Shown in pieces: positions 44,022 to 56,000 of a stretch of DNA of 64,000 nucleotides. The notes beneath the pieces are model-generated. The model did no database searches, was not told where the DNA came from, and was given only the letters and a program-made list of their open reading frames with translations. Origin of the DNA: Ceratotherium simum simum (Eukaryota > Chordata > Mammalia > Perissodactyla > Rhinocerotidae). Location of the stretch: positions 27,854,271 through 27,918,270 of the forward strand of contig NW_004454178.1 in NCBI RefSeq assembly GCF_000283155.1, read 5' to 3'. Position numbers and translations under genes: made by a program. The first letter of the stretch is position 1. Every line of letters begins with the position of its first letter.

Positions 44022-44073
44022 ATGGCGGCGGAGCGCGGCGCGGGCCAGCAACAGTCGCAGGAGATGATGGAAG
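44022..44073 (+). CDS. PPP1R7: PPP1R7 exon 1
   Basis: The exon encodes MAAERGAGQQQSQEMME plus one base; donor is GAAG|GTGAGC. Confidence 0.96.
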
Positions 44074-47000
44074 GTGAGCGGCCCCGCGGGGCGGTGGCCG
44101 AAGGGCCCAGCGGGCTGGGAGCGGCGGTCCGCACCGGGCTTGCCTGAGAGAAACGGGGCGTGCCGTCTCCTGCCACGGCCGGGCCCCGCCACGCGGCCCC
44201 CTGACAGCTGCCTGCCGGCTCGGCGGGGCGGGGGCGGGAGCGGCCCCGGACTCGGGAACCCCGGGCGGAGGGGGCAGTGGCCGGGAAGGCGCAGGCGACC
44301 CGGGAGGCGCTGGATACAGGGCAGAGGAAGGGGAGAGCAGCGGCACGAGCCGGGCCAGGGGCTGGGACAGGCGGCGCGGTGGTCCCGCAGCCCGGGCGTC
44401 CACCAACGGGTAGGAGCCTCGCACCGAACCTCTGAGCCTGACCCCGCGGGTCGGTCTTCGGGTACCTAACGAGGACATTGAGGCGCAGGGCGCAATGGGA
44501 CCCGCCCGAGTCGGCTCGTTGGTGAACGTGGCGGGGTAGAGAAGGGTCCACTCCAGTTGAATGGGTTCTGGGGAAGGGGTGACAAAGAGCCGAGAGATTG
44601 AGTTATAGAATAGCGGGTGCCTGTTTTCAAAGATACCATAGTTCCCAAAAGATTAAAATCAACTCTTTGGCTTTGTTGAAAAAAATTATATGCATGTTAT
44701 GTGTGCATGTAATTATATATGCACACATACACACTCTTGTCCCCGTTGGAGAGTCAGTCATGTCTTTGAGTGCTTATGTGCTTTTGGCTCCTTTGGTTTC
44801 ATGGGGGTTACTGAGCTCCAGAAGAGAAGCCACTGTCTGATGTGTAAAGTGCTAGGGAAGAAGGAAGCAGAACGGATTGGGCAGGGGGTCCTAAGGAAGA
44901 GCTGGTGTGTTTGGGAGTGGTAGCTGTACAACCAAAGGCAGCTCCGAGCTGAACTTTGAAGGATAACTACAAATCAGCCAGGCTGGGGATAGGGTGAAGA
45001 AAAGATCAAAGATCACTGCAGGCAAAGGAAACCACAAAGACAAAGGCAAAGGGGTGTGAAGGAATGTGGCCTGTTTGGAGAAGGGTTTGACCAAGAGTGA
45101 CAGCCGTATTGGATGAGGGCAAAGAGGGCCAGTGAGGCTGGCGAGGGATGGTCATGGAGGGTCTTGGTGGAGAGAAGTATGTGAAGGGTCTTGGACTTCA
45201 AGACCCTTGGATCTTTTTAAGCAAGGAAGCACCTCTTCCTGTCCCCCTTCTCCTTCCCCCCATCTACTCCTGCTTCCTCTTCAGCTGTTTCCATGTCTTG
45301 GTAAATGGCAAATACAAAACCCAGGCGTTTCTCCCTCTCCCATTCCCACCCATCCAATCAATCAACAAGCTCTGACACCTCTGCTTCCTTACTATAGCCA
45401 AATCTTCAGTGCCTCTTCCGTTCCCACTGCCAATGCCTTGAGCCAGCCCATTGTCCCCAGTGCCCCAAAGTCTCCTTATATGATGATCTGCTGCCCCATA
45501 CCCCAGACCCTCTGCTGCCCTCAGGATAGTTCCAGGTTTCACTTTGGCTGCCATTCCTTGGCTAAGCCCTCCCACCCAGGGCTCAGCAGCACCAAACCAT
45601 TGTCCAGTAGAACTTGCTCTCTGTTAGCCTTTACCACAGAGTGCCTTGTGCCTGGTAACAATTAATCTATTAAATGTCTACTGCTTTTGTGCCTTTTTTA
45701 ATTTACTCCTGGCAGCGACTCTGAGATATAGGTACTACACTAGTTCCCTTCTACAGATGAGGAGACTGAGGCTTGGAAAAGGAAATAGCCTGCCGCAGCG
45801 TTGTCTCTAGGGGCAAGATGCAAACTCTGGAAATGCCACTGACGTTCCAGAAATTTTCAGAGTCAAAAATCAGATTTGGATTTTTTTTTTTTTCTGGATG
45901 GGGGAGGGGGCATCTTTGTTTTTTGTTTTTTGTTTTTTTTTTTGGGGAGGCAGATCAGCCCTGAGCTAACATCCATGCCAATCCTCCTCCTTTTGCTGAG
46001 GAAGACCGGCTCTGAGCTAACATCTATTGCCAATCCTCCTCCTTTTTTCCCCAAAGCCCCAGTAGATAGTTGTATGTCATAGTTGCACATCCTTCTAGTT
46101 GCTGTATGTGGGACGTGGCCTCAGCATGGCCGGAGAAGCCGTGTGGCGGTGTGCGCCCGGGATCCGAACCCGGGCCGCCAGTAGCGGAAAGCACACACTT
46201 AACCACTAAACCACGGGGCCGGCCCCAGATTTGGATTTTAGAACCAGATCAGATTCTCTAGTAATGGAGACTAGGTTAGACAGAGCCAGACAAGCCCCAG
46301 AGAGACCAGTTAGGAGGCCGGGCAGGAGCCCAGGCCACAGGTAATGAGTAGTTGAGCCAAGGCAGTTGCAGGGGCAGAGAAGAAGGAATGGATATGGCAG
46401 TTTTGGAGATGGATTTCATAGGGACTTGTTTTATCCAGCAATCCTTTCCTAACTGCCACCTAGCTAGGCCCAGCAGGAGATAAAAGATGAAATAGAACTT
46501 CTTTTCCCTCAAAGGGCAGACCCCTTTGTAGATATGCTGTAGTCAGGAAAGAGAATGCTTTCACTATGGTTGATAATTCCGAGTAATTTGTTAGTGCTTC
46601 AGGTCTTCCAGACACACTTCCAAAAGAGGTCATGAAAAAAGTTAGGAAAAAGGAAAATTATTTGTCTTGCCAAAGAATTTTTACCAGTCTGCCACATTTA
46701 ATCGTTGCTTTATTTATTCATTCAAAAGATATTTATTTCCCAGCTTTTCAAAGCTTTGAACTGGTATATCTGTGTCCTGACATTTAGCATCAGTGACCTT
46801 TACGTGGGGGCACTTAGCACTATTGGCTGTCTTCTCCTTTTTTATTAGAGCTCCCCCCTGCCCACAGTCTGATTTGAGTTAGTCTTGATTTCTTTCAGAA
46901 CGTGGGCCTGTGAACTGGGCTGGTTTTCTTGGCCAAATGGATAGTGGAGCATGGATGAAGGTATGTGGCGGAAGGGTGCAATGGTCCCCTCACATGGATA

Positions 47001-50000
47001 TCCAGGCCAAAAGTAAGCGCACAGGAGGTGCTTCCCTGTGTGTTACCATTAGTGTGTTTAAACACAGATGACCCAGGGCTTTCAAAACACCTGGTGATTC
47101 TTCTCAAGTTCCTGAGGGCAGGAATAGTATGTTACTCACCTTTGTACCCGTGTGCCTCCCTGCTCTGCCCCCCCATCCCAAGTTCTCCCTGCCACTCTAC
47201 ACCTCAGATGGTGCCTGAGACGTGGAAGACACTCTATGTATGTTGAACTGAATTCAACAAACGTTTTTGAATGAAATCTTTTTGACTTACAATTGGATGT
47301 TAGTCTGTTATATGTTGCTCAAAGAGTCACATAAAGTGAATGTGAATTCTTATTGATGTGCATGGGTTCAGTTGACAGGCGGGTCGAATCTGAAGAATCA
47401 GGCGATGAAGAAGGGAAGAAGCAGAGCAGTGGTCTGGTGGCAGACCTCAGTGAGCACAGCCTGAAGGATGGAGAGGACCGGGGAGGAGAGGACCCAGAAG
47501 GTACCCAGCCGAGTTAAGAGCCTTAAACTCACTAAGGGGGAGGGCAGCCGTGTTGCATGTGATCTGCCCCCTGGGTGGTGGCGTTGTGGCAGCCTGGAGA
47601 GCACTGCTGTGTGAGAGTGGTCTGCTGGTGCAGTGTCAGAGGCCCTCCCTGGGCTGGGGGCTGAAGGCGTGTGCTCTGGGAGCAGCACCCCCTGGAGGCA
47701 CTCCTTGAGCAAGCTGACTGCAGCACTTGAAGCATGATGCCATTTCTTCTGATCCCACTGAAGGCAGATACTGCTACTAATGATGTGGGTACTAGAGTGT
47801 CATCTGGGACAGAACTAGAAAGTTGTTTTATTAACCATTTGTTCAGAAAGCAAGAATTTTGAAATAAACATTATTGCTGACGGCTGTGCTTTTATTTCCT
47901 ACCACAGTAATATAAACTCATTTCAGAATAGCACTTCTCTTTTCTTAGAGAAGTCATTCCTGAGTCCTGCTTCACCATATTTGTAGCCTTGAGGATTGAC
48001 TTCTAAATTGCCTAGACATTAGGAAAATTGTTTTATGTGGAAAATATCCGAATAGCCTCCTATTGTTTTAGTAACAACAACAACAAAACGAATTTAGAGA
48101 TGAGAAAAGTAAGTTCTCAGCCCGTAGTGGTGGTTTTTCACCCTCCCCAACCATGATCTAAGCCTTTTTTACTTGTTTGCTTAGAAAATTAGTTTACATT
48201 GAAAGGAATGAGAGAGGGCCAGCCCCGTGGCTTGGCGGTTAAGTGCGCGCGCTCCGCTGCTGGCGGCCCGGGTTCGGATCCCGGGCGCGCACCGTCTCAC
48301 CGCTTCTCCGGCCGTGCTGAGGCTGCATTCCACATACAGCAACTAGAAGGATGTGCAGCTATGACATACAGCAACTAGAAGGACGGGCAACTATGACATA
48401 CAACTATCTACTGGGGCTGGGGAAGCCCCAGTTGTATGTCATAGCTGCACATCCTTCTAGTTGCTGTATNNNNNNNNNNNNNNNNNNNNNNNNNNNNNNN
48501 NNNNNNNNNNNNNNNNNNNNNNNNNNNNNNNNNNNNNNNNNNNNNNNNNNNNNNNNNNNNNNNNNNNNNAGTTGCTGTATTTGGGACGTGGCCTCAGCAT
48601 GGCCGGAGAAGCGGTGCGTCGGTGCGCGCCCGGGATCCGAACCCGGGCCGCCAGCAGCGGAGCACGCGCACTTAACCGCCAAGCCACGGGGCCGGCCCAA
48701 ATAAAATCTTTAAAAAAAAAAAAAGAAAAGAATGAGAGAAACCATATGAACAGACGGAAAGATGTCCCAGAGATATTATTAAGTGAAAAAAGCAAATTTC
48801 CAAATAGTATGCATGTTAAAATCTTATTTTTATTTTAAAAATATTAATAATATGTAGTTCTCACTAAAGAGAGACAACACATCAAACTGTTGTTGAGGGT
48901 CTCTGTGAACAGCAGGTTTGAGAAGTTGTACTTTCTACATTTTCTAGATTTATATACAATGCATGGATTTTTAAGGTATTAATAATCATATATTACCCTT
49001 ACGGTAATAAAAACAACAAATTTATGAAAAACACAACCATGGGGCCGGCCCAGTGGCTCAAGCAGTTAAGTGCGCATGCTCCACTGCGGCGGCCCGGGGT
49101 TTGCCGGTTCGGATCCCGGGCACGCACCGACGCACCGCTTGTCAAGCCATGCTATGGCGGCGTCCCATATAAAGTGGAGGAAGATGGGCGCAGATGTTAG
49201 CCCAGGACCAGTCTTCCTCAGGAAAAAGAGGAGGATTGGTAGATGTTAGCTCAGGGCCGATCTTCCTCACAAGAAAAAAAAAAACTAATTTTTAGAATAA
49301 CATTGTGCTCTCTGTGCCAAGGTTGGTAACCATGGCAACCTAATTTTAAAGCAAAAGGAGATTACCACAAAAGTACCAGTCACATTTACTTTGGAACTTC
49401 AGAATCAGTGTTCTGTAAGTGACGGGGGTGGAATAAGTACATGGGAGTGACGGATGAAAGCTCTCATTACTGTCTAGCTTAGTCACAGAAAGGCCAGTGG
49501 GCGGGAGCATCACCTGTCCTCACATCTGAGCACCTGGTACTTGGGGAGGACTGGAGAATTGGCAGAGCCCTGTCATGGGCTCTCTGTCCCTGGATCGTGA
49601 GCACAGGCTTGCTATAACTCACCCAGGGGCACACAGCTGCAAAGTAGAACAGCTGGACTTGAACCTGTCTTGTCTAAATCCTGCGTTCTTTCCTCCAGAC
49701 TACCAGCCAATTAGAAGTTCTCTGGGAATATGCATTTTTGTAAGTCCTTGGAGAAACCAGTACTTGCTCCTACCTGTATTTATTTAAGTCTTAAGTTCAA
49801 ATAAAATGAATTCAAACATGTCAGCTGCTACCTTTCACTTATTTTCCGTAACTTATTTTAAAAAATGATCAATACACGATACATTTGGAAAGATGTTCTA
49901 GGCTGGTCACTTTGTTTCACAGGTTAAGCTGACGTTTGGAGGGGCCTGCCCTGAGCTGGGTGTGTTACACACAGAAGCCCTTTAAGCCATGTGACCATAT

Positions 50001-53000
50001 GTCTGCAGGAGCCCGGACCCAGTTTCCAACTGCTGACCTGGCGTGACTGTCTGTAGTGCCCTCTTTTACTCTCATAGTGTCCTGGTTTGGACACTGCTTG
50101 ACTTGGGCACCCTGCCTTCACTGTAGTACTTCTTTTGTTGCAATTTCCTGTGTTCATGGACATTGAATTTATGCTCTCTTTTGGAGGGAGGGGAGGTGAT
50201 TTGGGTATATCTCTTGTTTTTGCCCAGCTCCTTTTATTTAACTCCAAGGTTAGTTGGTATCCTATAAGGCTACGGTTAAACTGTAGTAAATAACATTTTT
50301 TCTTTTTAACTAGCCATTGTTGTTTGTTATGGAAAAGGCATAGTGCAAAGACTGTGAAGTGAATTCAGCCAATGTGGGGCCAGTACTTTTAAGCTGATCC
50401 TATGTCAAGTGTACCTCTTTGGGGCTACCATTAGAGGGGCCAGGCTGACTAGCACCCAGGCTGCTCGTCCTTGGGAGGTGCATCAGCGTGAGGTCCAGGG
50501 ACTGCGAGTGCTGCAGCGCAGAAGCAATGCAATTTTGCTGTAGGAAAGAGACAGCGGTAGGAGCCAGGCAAAACAGTAACAGTAACAACTAGCTCACAGG
50601 AAATGCAGGAGAGATGGCAGCCACACGCTCCAACCAACTAGGAGAAGCTACTAGACAGACGGCCCGGCCTCTTCAAGAAAAAATTGCAGGAGCAAAAAGA
50701 GACTTCAGGGAACTATCATCCAGTCACAATATGTGACCTTATTTGGATCCTCATTCAAGCAGACTGGGGGAAGAAATCATAAGATAGTTGGGGAAATCAG
50801 AGAATGACTGTTACTCTTTTAAATGTTTAATCCTTTTAGACATATATGCTTAAATAGGTCCGGATGGAATGAAGGGGGATGCTGCTAATTCAAGGCCATC
50901 AACTCCACAGTGACTGTGGTTCTCACATTCTCCTCAGGCGCTCAGTGTACCAGGAGACTGAGCCTGGCACTCAGGGTGGACCGTGCTCTGCTGGATGAGC
51001 TCCTCCGGCCTCCCATCGAGAAGTGTGTTTAAATTATTCAGCAGGGCTCTCTGATCCTTTCTGTTGGGCTGGGTTTCATTCTGTTTTGCTATTTGCAGCG
51101 AGAAGCGTTTGTAGATGCTGGGCCACTTTCCAAAGCAATAAAAGGCACATTCTAGAACATCTGATATGCCCAGCATGATCCATATTCAAATGGCCTGATT
51201 TATTGCCACAGACGAGAAGGGACAGAGTGTGGGAAGGCGAGCTGCTGCCAGTTAGCTCTGGCGTCACCAGAAGGTGGTGGTGGGCTGCCTGGCTTCCTGG
51301 CCCCTGACAGGGCTCACCTGAGGCTCAGTTGGCCTCCCTCCTCCTTTGCCAACAGCTTCAGATGACATTTCTGTTTTGGGGAAGTTCAGTGGCACAGGTG
51401 GAAGTTTGTATACCTCTGCCAGTACCTGAATTCAGGAAATTCAGAATGCTTAAAAGGTGACCGTGTTGGGACAGGGTGTTAACCCTGCCACGCCATCCAC
51501 ATCTTCCCTGTATCACCTGCTGATTTGTCTTCTGCGTTGGAGCTAGCTCTGTGAGCCAGCAGGCCGAGTCACAGCTCTCCACCCACGCCAGGGCTACTGC
51601 CTCCTGGAAACGGAGGTATCTGAGTGGAATTTTTTTCTTCTCATTTTTTCAGAAGGACAAGAGCTGCCTGTGGATATGGAAACCATTAACCTGGACAAAG
51701 ATGCAGAGGTAATACTGCCTGCTCAGCCCAGCCTCAGGGGGCATGGTGATGGACCACTCTGACTGTCAGGGTATCTTTTATGAAGGTGCCAGATGAGTAA
51801 GTGATTTTCTCTGGAAGAGATCATCTGAGCCTGCCTTGGTTGGATCAGATTCCTTGTGTTCTTGTAGTTTTTAATACCAGTGATTGAAATCCCATTTCAT
51901 TTAACCATTGAGGATTGTGTGGCAAATGAAACACCTTTGACTCATAAGTTATATGGGTGAAGTGATTATGTTGTCAGTGGTGGGGTCCTAACATGCCCAC
52001 CATCTGAAAAGCACCGTGCATTAACAATTCAGCGTGTGCGGAAGACTGCCAGGAAGAGCAGACCCACCTGTTGCATAATAACCGACCCGGCGGGGGGACC
52101 CTATCCTGAACCCTCAGCTGGCCTTGGCAGTGATGTGATTGGGGTGCATCTCCTCGGAGCCTAGCCTTATGTTTTATGCTCCAGGGAGCTAGGGGTGAGA
52201 GAAATGTTTTGCATAGCGCTCATTTGGAGGGTCAGTTATACATGAAACCATAAATCGTAGCTAAAGCAGAGAGCTTCTTGCAGCTCCCCTGTGTGCTGCA
52301 GACTCTGTGTGGCGCTGGCTTACCGATTACTTTCCCTCACCTCCACCCACCTAGCAGGCTTCCTTGTAGCTCCTGTTCCAGGAAGCAGATCTTGAGGCAG
52401 TTCCTGTAGCTAAGCGAGAATTCTTCTTTGTTTCAGGACATTGATCTGAATCACTATCGCATTGGAAAAATTGAAGGATTTGAGGTGCTGAAAAAAGTGA
52501 AGGTGAGAGGGAGTCTATCCTTTTATTACGCACTTGGCAGGTTTCTAGAGCAGACCAGGAGGCCGGTAGCTCACCCAGAGTTCAGGCAGTGACTCGGACC
52601 TGCTGCTGCTTGCTGTGCCTCGGCTCAGAGCCAGCCTGCAGTTAAGCACACACCAAACTGTACAGTCCTTAACTCGCTTCAGTTAAATTTGTTTTTCAAA
52701 ACTGTGCCCACTAATGGTTCGCTCTGCTGGGAAGGAGCACGCAGCCCTAACCCTGACCAACGCCTCCCTCACCAAGTAGGTCTGCTCAGTGCAGGGCCTG
52801 TCTCCAGCCTCCCTTTGGGTGTCTGCTTATCCTATCCAAGGTCAGCATCTTTCTAGAAAACAGTGAGAGAACGAAAACCACGTCCTCCCACCTGGAAGGC
52901 TTGTCCTGTGTCCTCTAACACAGCTGGCACTTTCTTGTGGCTTCCCTGTTGCCTATCTCAACTGTCCTTTTTTCTGTCCCCCAGACTCTCTGCCTCCGTC

Positions 53001-56000
53001 AAAATTTAATTAAATGCATTGAGAATCTGGAGGAGTTACAGAGTCTTCGAGAGTTGGACCTTTATGACAACCAAATCAAGAAGATTGAGAATCTGGAGGC
53101 TCTGACAGAGTTGGAGTGAGTCATGAGACCCAAGAAGACAAGAGTGGCCCGTCCAGTCTCCCCAGAACCATCTCTGTGCCCTGGCTCTCAGCCCTCGGGA
53201 GATCACGTCTGCCACAGGGTCCTGCCCTGCACCTGGCTTTCCACAGTCCCGACCTGCAAATAAAACCTTTGATTGGAGGTTTCTGGCTGGTCCACTCAGG
53301 GTTTTTGACATGGTGTCTGCCCTCAACACAGTCCTATGAGCCTGGGCAGGTGTCAGGGGCCCTATAGGCTGCTCCTGGCCTCCCTGGGCAGCCACAAGAT
53401 CCAGCCCTTGGGTGATGCATGGTCCTCTGGGTGGGAATACTGCCTCTAAGTTACATTCTGAGTTCTGTGCAACCTGTGCTCATTAAAAAATAAATGTTCT
53501 GCTTGTTCCCAGGATTCTAGATATTTCTTTTAATCTGCTGAGAAACATTGAAGGAATTGACAAGTTGACACGACTGAAAAAACTCTTCTTGGTCAACAAT
53601 AAAATCAATAAAATTGAGAACGTAAGCAACTTACGTCAACTGCAGATGCTGGAGCTGGGGTCCAACCGCATCCGGGTAGGTCAGGTGCACGGCCAGCAGC
53701 ATGGGCTCCAGGAGAGGCAGCAGTGTGGACTAGATGGGGGTGGGTGCAGGATGTGTGGTTGGCTGTATTTTTCATATGGTGTGATTTTTTTTTTTTTTCT
53801 CAAAGAACAGGGAAGTAGGTTTTTGTTTTTTTTTTTTTAAGAAAAAATGCTAACTGAAGGTCAATATTAATAAGAATATGTGCCCAAAGGCAGTGGTCTA
53901 GCCTTTTGCACATAGATTTCATTGGCTCTCCATCCAAATCATGGCCTAACTCTTAGCACACCATCCCAGTATGTCCTGCCCGAGGTGAGCTGATCAGCCC
54001 CCAACACTTTGTTTCTGCTGTGCTGATGGTTGTGTCTGGTGAGCCTCTCTGAGATGGAAGCATTCCAAGCACAGCAAAGTGGTGGCTCGCAGCGATCTGA
54101 CCTCCACGCCAAGGGCCGTAGGAAGCAGCCCGCAGCTTGGTACTTGGTTGGCCCGTCCTCCCCAGATACCTGCGTCTTCTAGAACAAGCCCATGGCAGCA
54201 TTAGGTCCTGCCATTTACCAGGCTCTGTCCGACCTCTGAGGGCATTGGGCAGAGACTGTGGGAAAGCAGTCGGGGTTCCATAGAAGCAGGTGGAGGCCTT
54301 TACCCCGCTGACTTACAGCCACTGGGAAGAGCCCTGGGAGGGGGCACAGAGGGACTGACACTGGGGGCAGAGCTGCCAGCAAAGAGGGAGGGTCACCAGG
54401 ACAGGCATGAGGGTATCTGCCAGCTAGATGACCATTTGACGCCCAGCTGGCACCCCAGTGAAGCCATGGCACCAAAACTGGTGCTTCTCGCTGGCCTTGT
54501 TGAGCAGCTGAGGGCAGGTGTTTCTGAGCACCTCCCCCTCCCTACACGTTGGAAGTGCCTCTCTATCCGGCTGCTGGAAGTTTACAGCACACTACAGTCC
54601 AACTTGGCCCTGGAGAGCTGGGCAGGATGCAAACCAAGGAGCGTTGGTTCTGGCAAGGGCCTCTCATGACGCTGCTAGGGTAACATGGCCACAAATAGCA
54701 GGGCAGCATATTTAAAACTAGAGAGTGGCCAGATGTCAGCATTTGTGAAGTATCTCTCTATGGAATGTTCTAGGAAAAAGGTGGCTTGTAACAAATCAAT
54801 GCAAGCGATAGCAGTTAAGGGTGACCTCCCCCTGAATCTTCATCCTCTTAGACATCCCCTGCAGCCAGCAGCCAAGTCTTGCTGTGATGGGCAAGACAAG
54901 ATGCACCTTCTGCTGAAAATGTTAATAGCTGACTTGTTCTGAGAAAGCAATGAACTCAGAGGACGAGGGAAACTGAGGTCTAGTCAATAAGCTTTCATTA
55001 AAGTACCGCTCTATGCAAGGCCCTGTGGGGATTTACAGTTGAGGAGCACAGAATCATAGCAAGGAGAAGCAAAGAAGGAGAGATACAGAAACTGAGGAAG
55101 AGGGGCAGAAAGCCATGGACTGTGGGCACCCTGCTCCCAGGGATCCTGAGTGGGCATCCCTGGGTCAGAGCTTCCAGCATCTCAATCTGTGAAGACCTAG
55201 GCTTTTGGGAATGCGTTTTAACGAACCCTACGTAGAATAACATAATAGTGTGTCAACACAGAACTGTAGAACTGGGTGGGACTTGAGAAATCCGTTTGTC
55301 CTTGGGTTTTCAGACTGTGTTCCCTTGAACTCTGGAGCTCTGAAAACTTGAGGGTTGGGAGTGAGCCCAAGAGATGAGGCCTTGGACCCTCTACCTTTTC
55401 TGGTTTTTTCATACTATACTTTCAAGTGAGATTTCATTGGAAAAATTTCCAGAGTGGAAAAGTAACTTGCCCAAAATCTCAGGGCTAAAATCCAGGTAGC
55501 TTTGTCTCCTTGCCCAGCCACCTTTGCTTTCCTTGGTGTAGCCGGTTGGCCACGCAGTGCTAACTGCTGCTCTGTCCTTTTCACAGGCAATTGAAAATAT
55601 TGACACATTAACCAATCTGGAGAGTTTGTTTTTGGGGAAAAACAAGATCACTAAACTTCAGAACCTGGATGCACTTACCAACTTGACAGTCCTCAGCATG
55701 CAGGTATCAACCCATGTCCACTTCCCATCCTGCTGAGTCCGGCGGGGGCCAGAACTGCTAAACACACCATAGTTTTTATCTTTCACTGTGTCCATGACCG
55801 GCACTTCTTTTCACCCTCAGTGAGCGAAAAGTGAACCATCGAAATGTCAGATTTCACAGACTTTATACATATATACACACATTGAACTAAAATTTCATTC
55901 TTTAAGGGTCACATTCCTTTTCCTCATAACAGTCCTAGGTGGTTTTTAGCCAAAGCCGCCTTTTCAAAAGGTTGAGCCTATTCTAAGTCCTCCTGAAGCA

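Larger units (their letters stand above)
42720..44480. promoter_or_regulatory. Bidirectional CpG-island promoter of PASK and PPP1R7
   Basis: CpG-rich sequence begins abruptly near 42720 and fades after about 44480. PASK exon 1 points left from about 43,050 and PPP1R7 exon 1 points right from about 43,990, so the two starts are roughly 1 kb apart. No TATA box is seen. The sites visible are CCAAT/ATTGG boxes, a ZNF143-type site, an NRF1-type site and an ETS-type site. Confidence 0.85.
44074..47371 (+). other. PPP1R7: PPP1R7 intron 1
   Basis: The 3.3-kb intron holds L2-like sequence (about 45220-45690), a MIR-like piece (45700-45790), an ERE SINE and a pseudo-exon at 46899-46960. Confidence 0.75.

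Noticed and set aside
48351..48838. Several open frames that cross the run of N
   Set aside because: They exist only because unknown bases are translated as X; they are SINE sequence plus a gap.
52937..53119. Continuous frame beginning MASLLPISTVLF before the PPP1R7 leucine-rich repeat
   Set aside because: The first part is intron 4; the acceptor CCCCAG|ACTCTC at 52984/52985 marks the exon start and agrees with the human protein.
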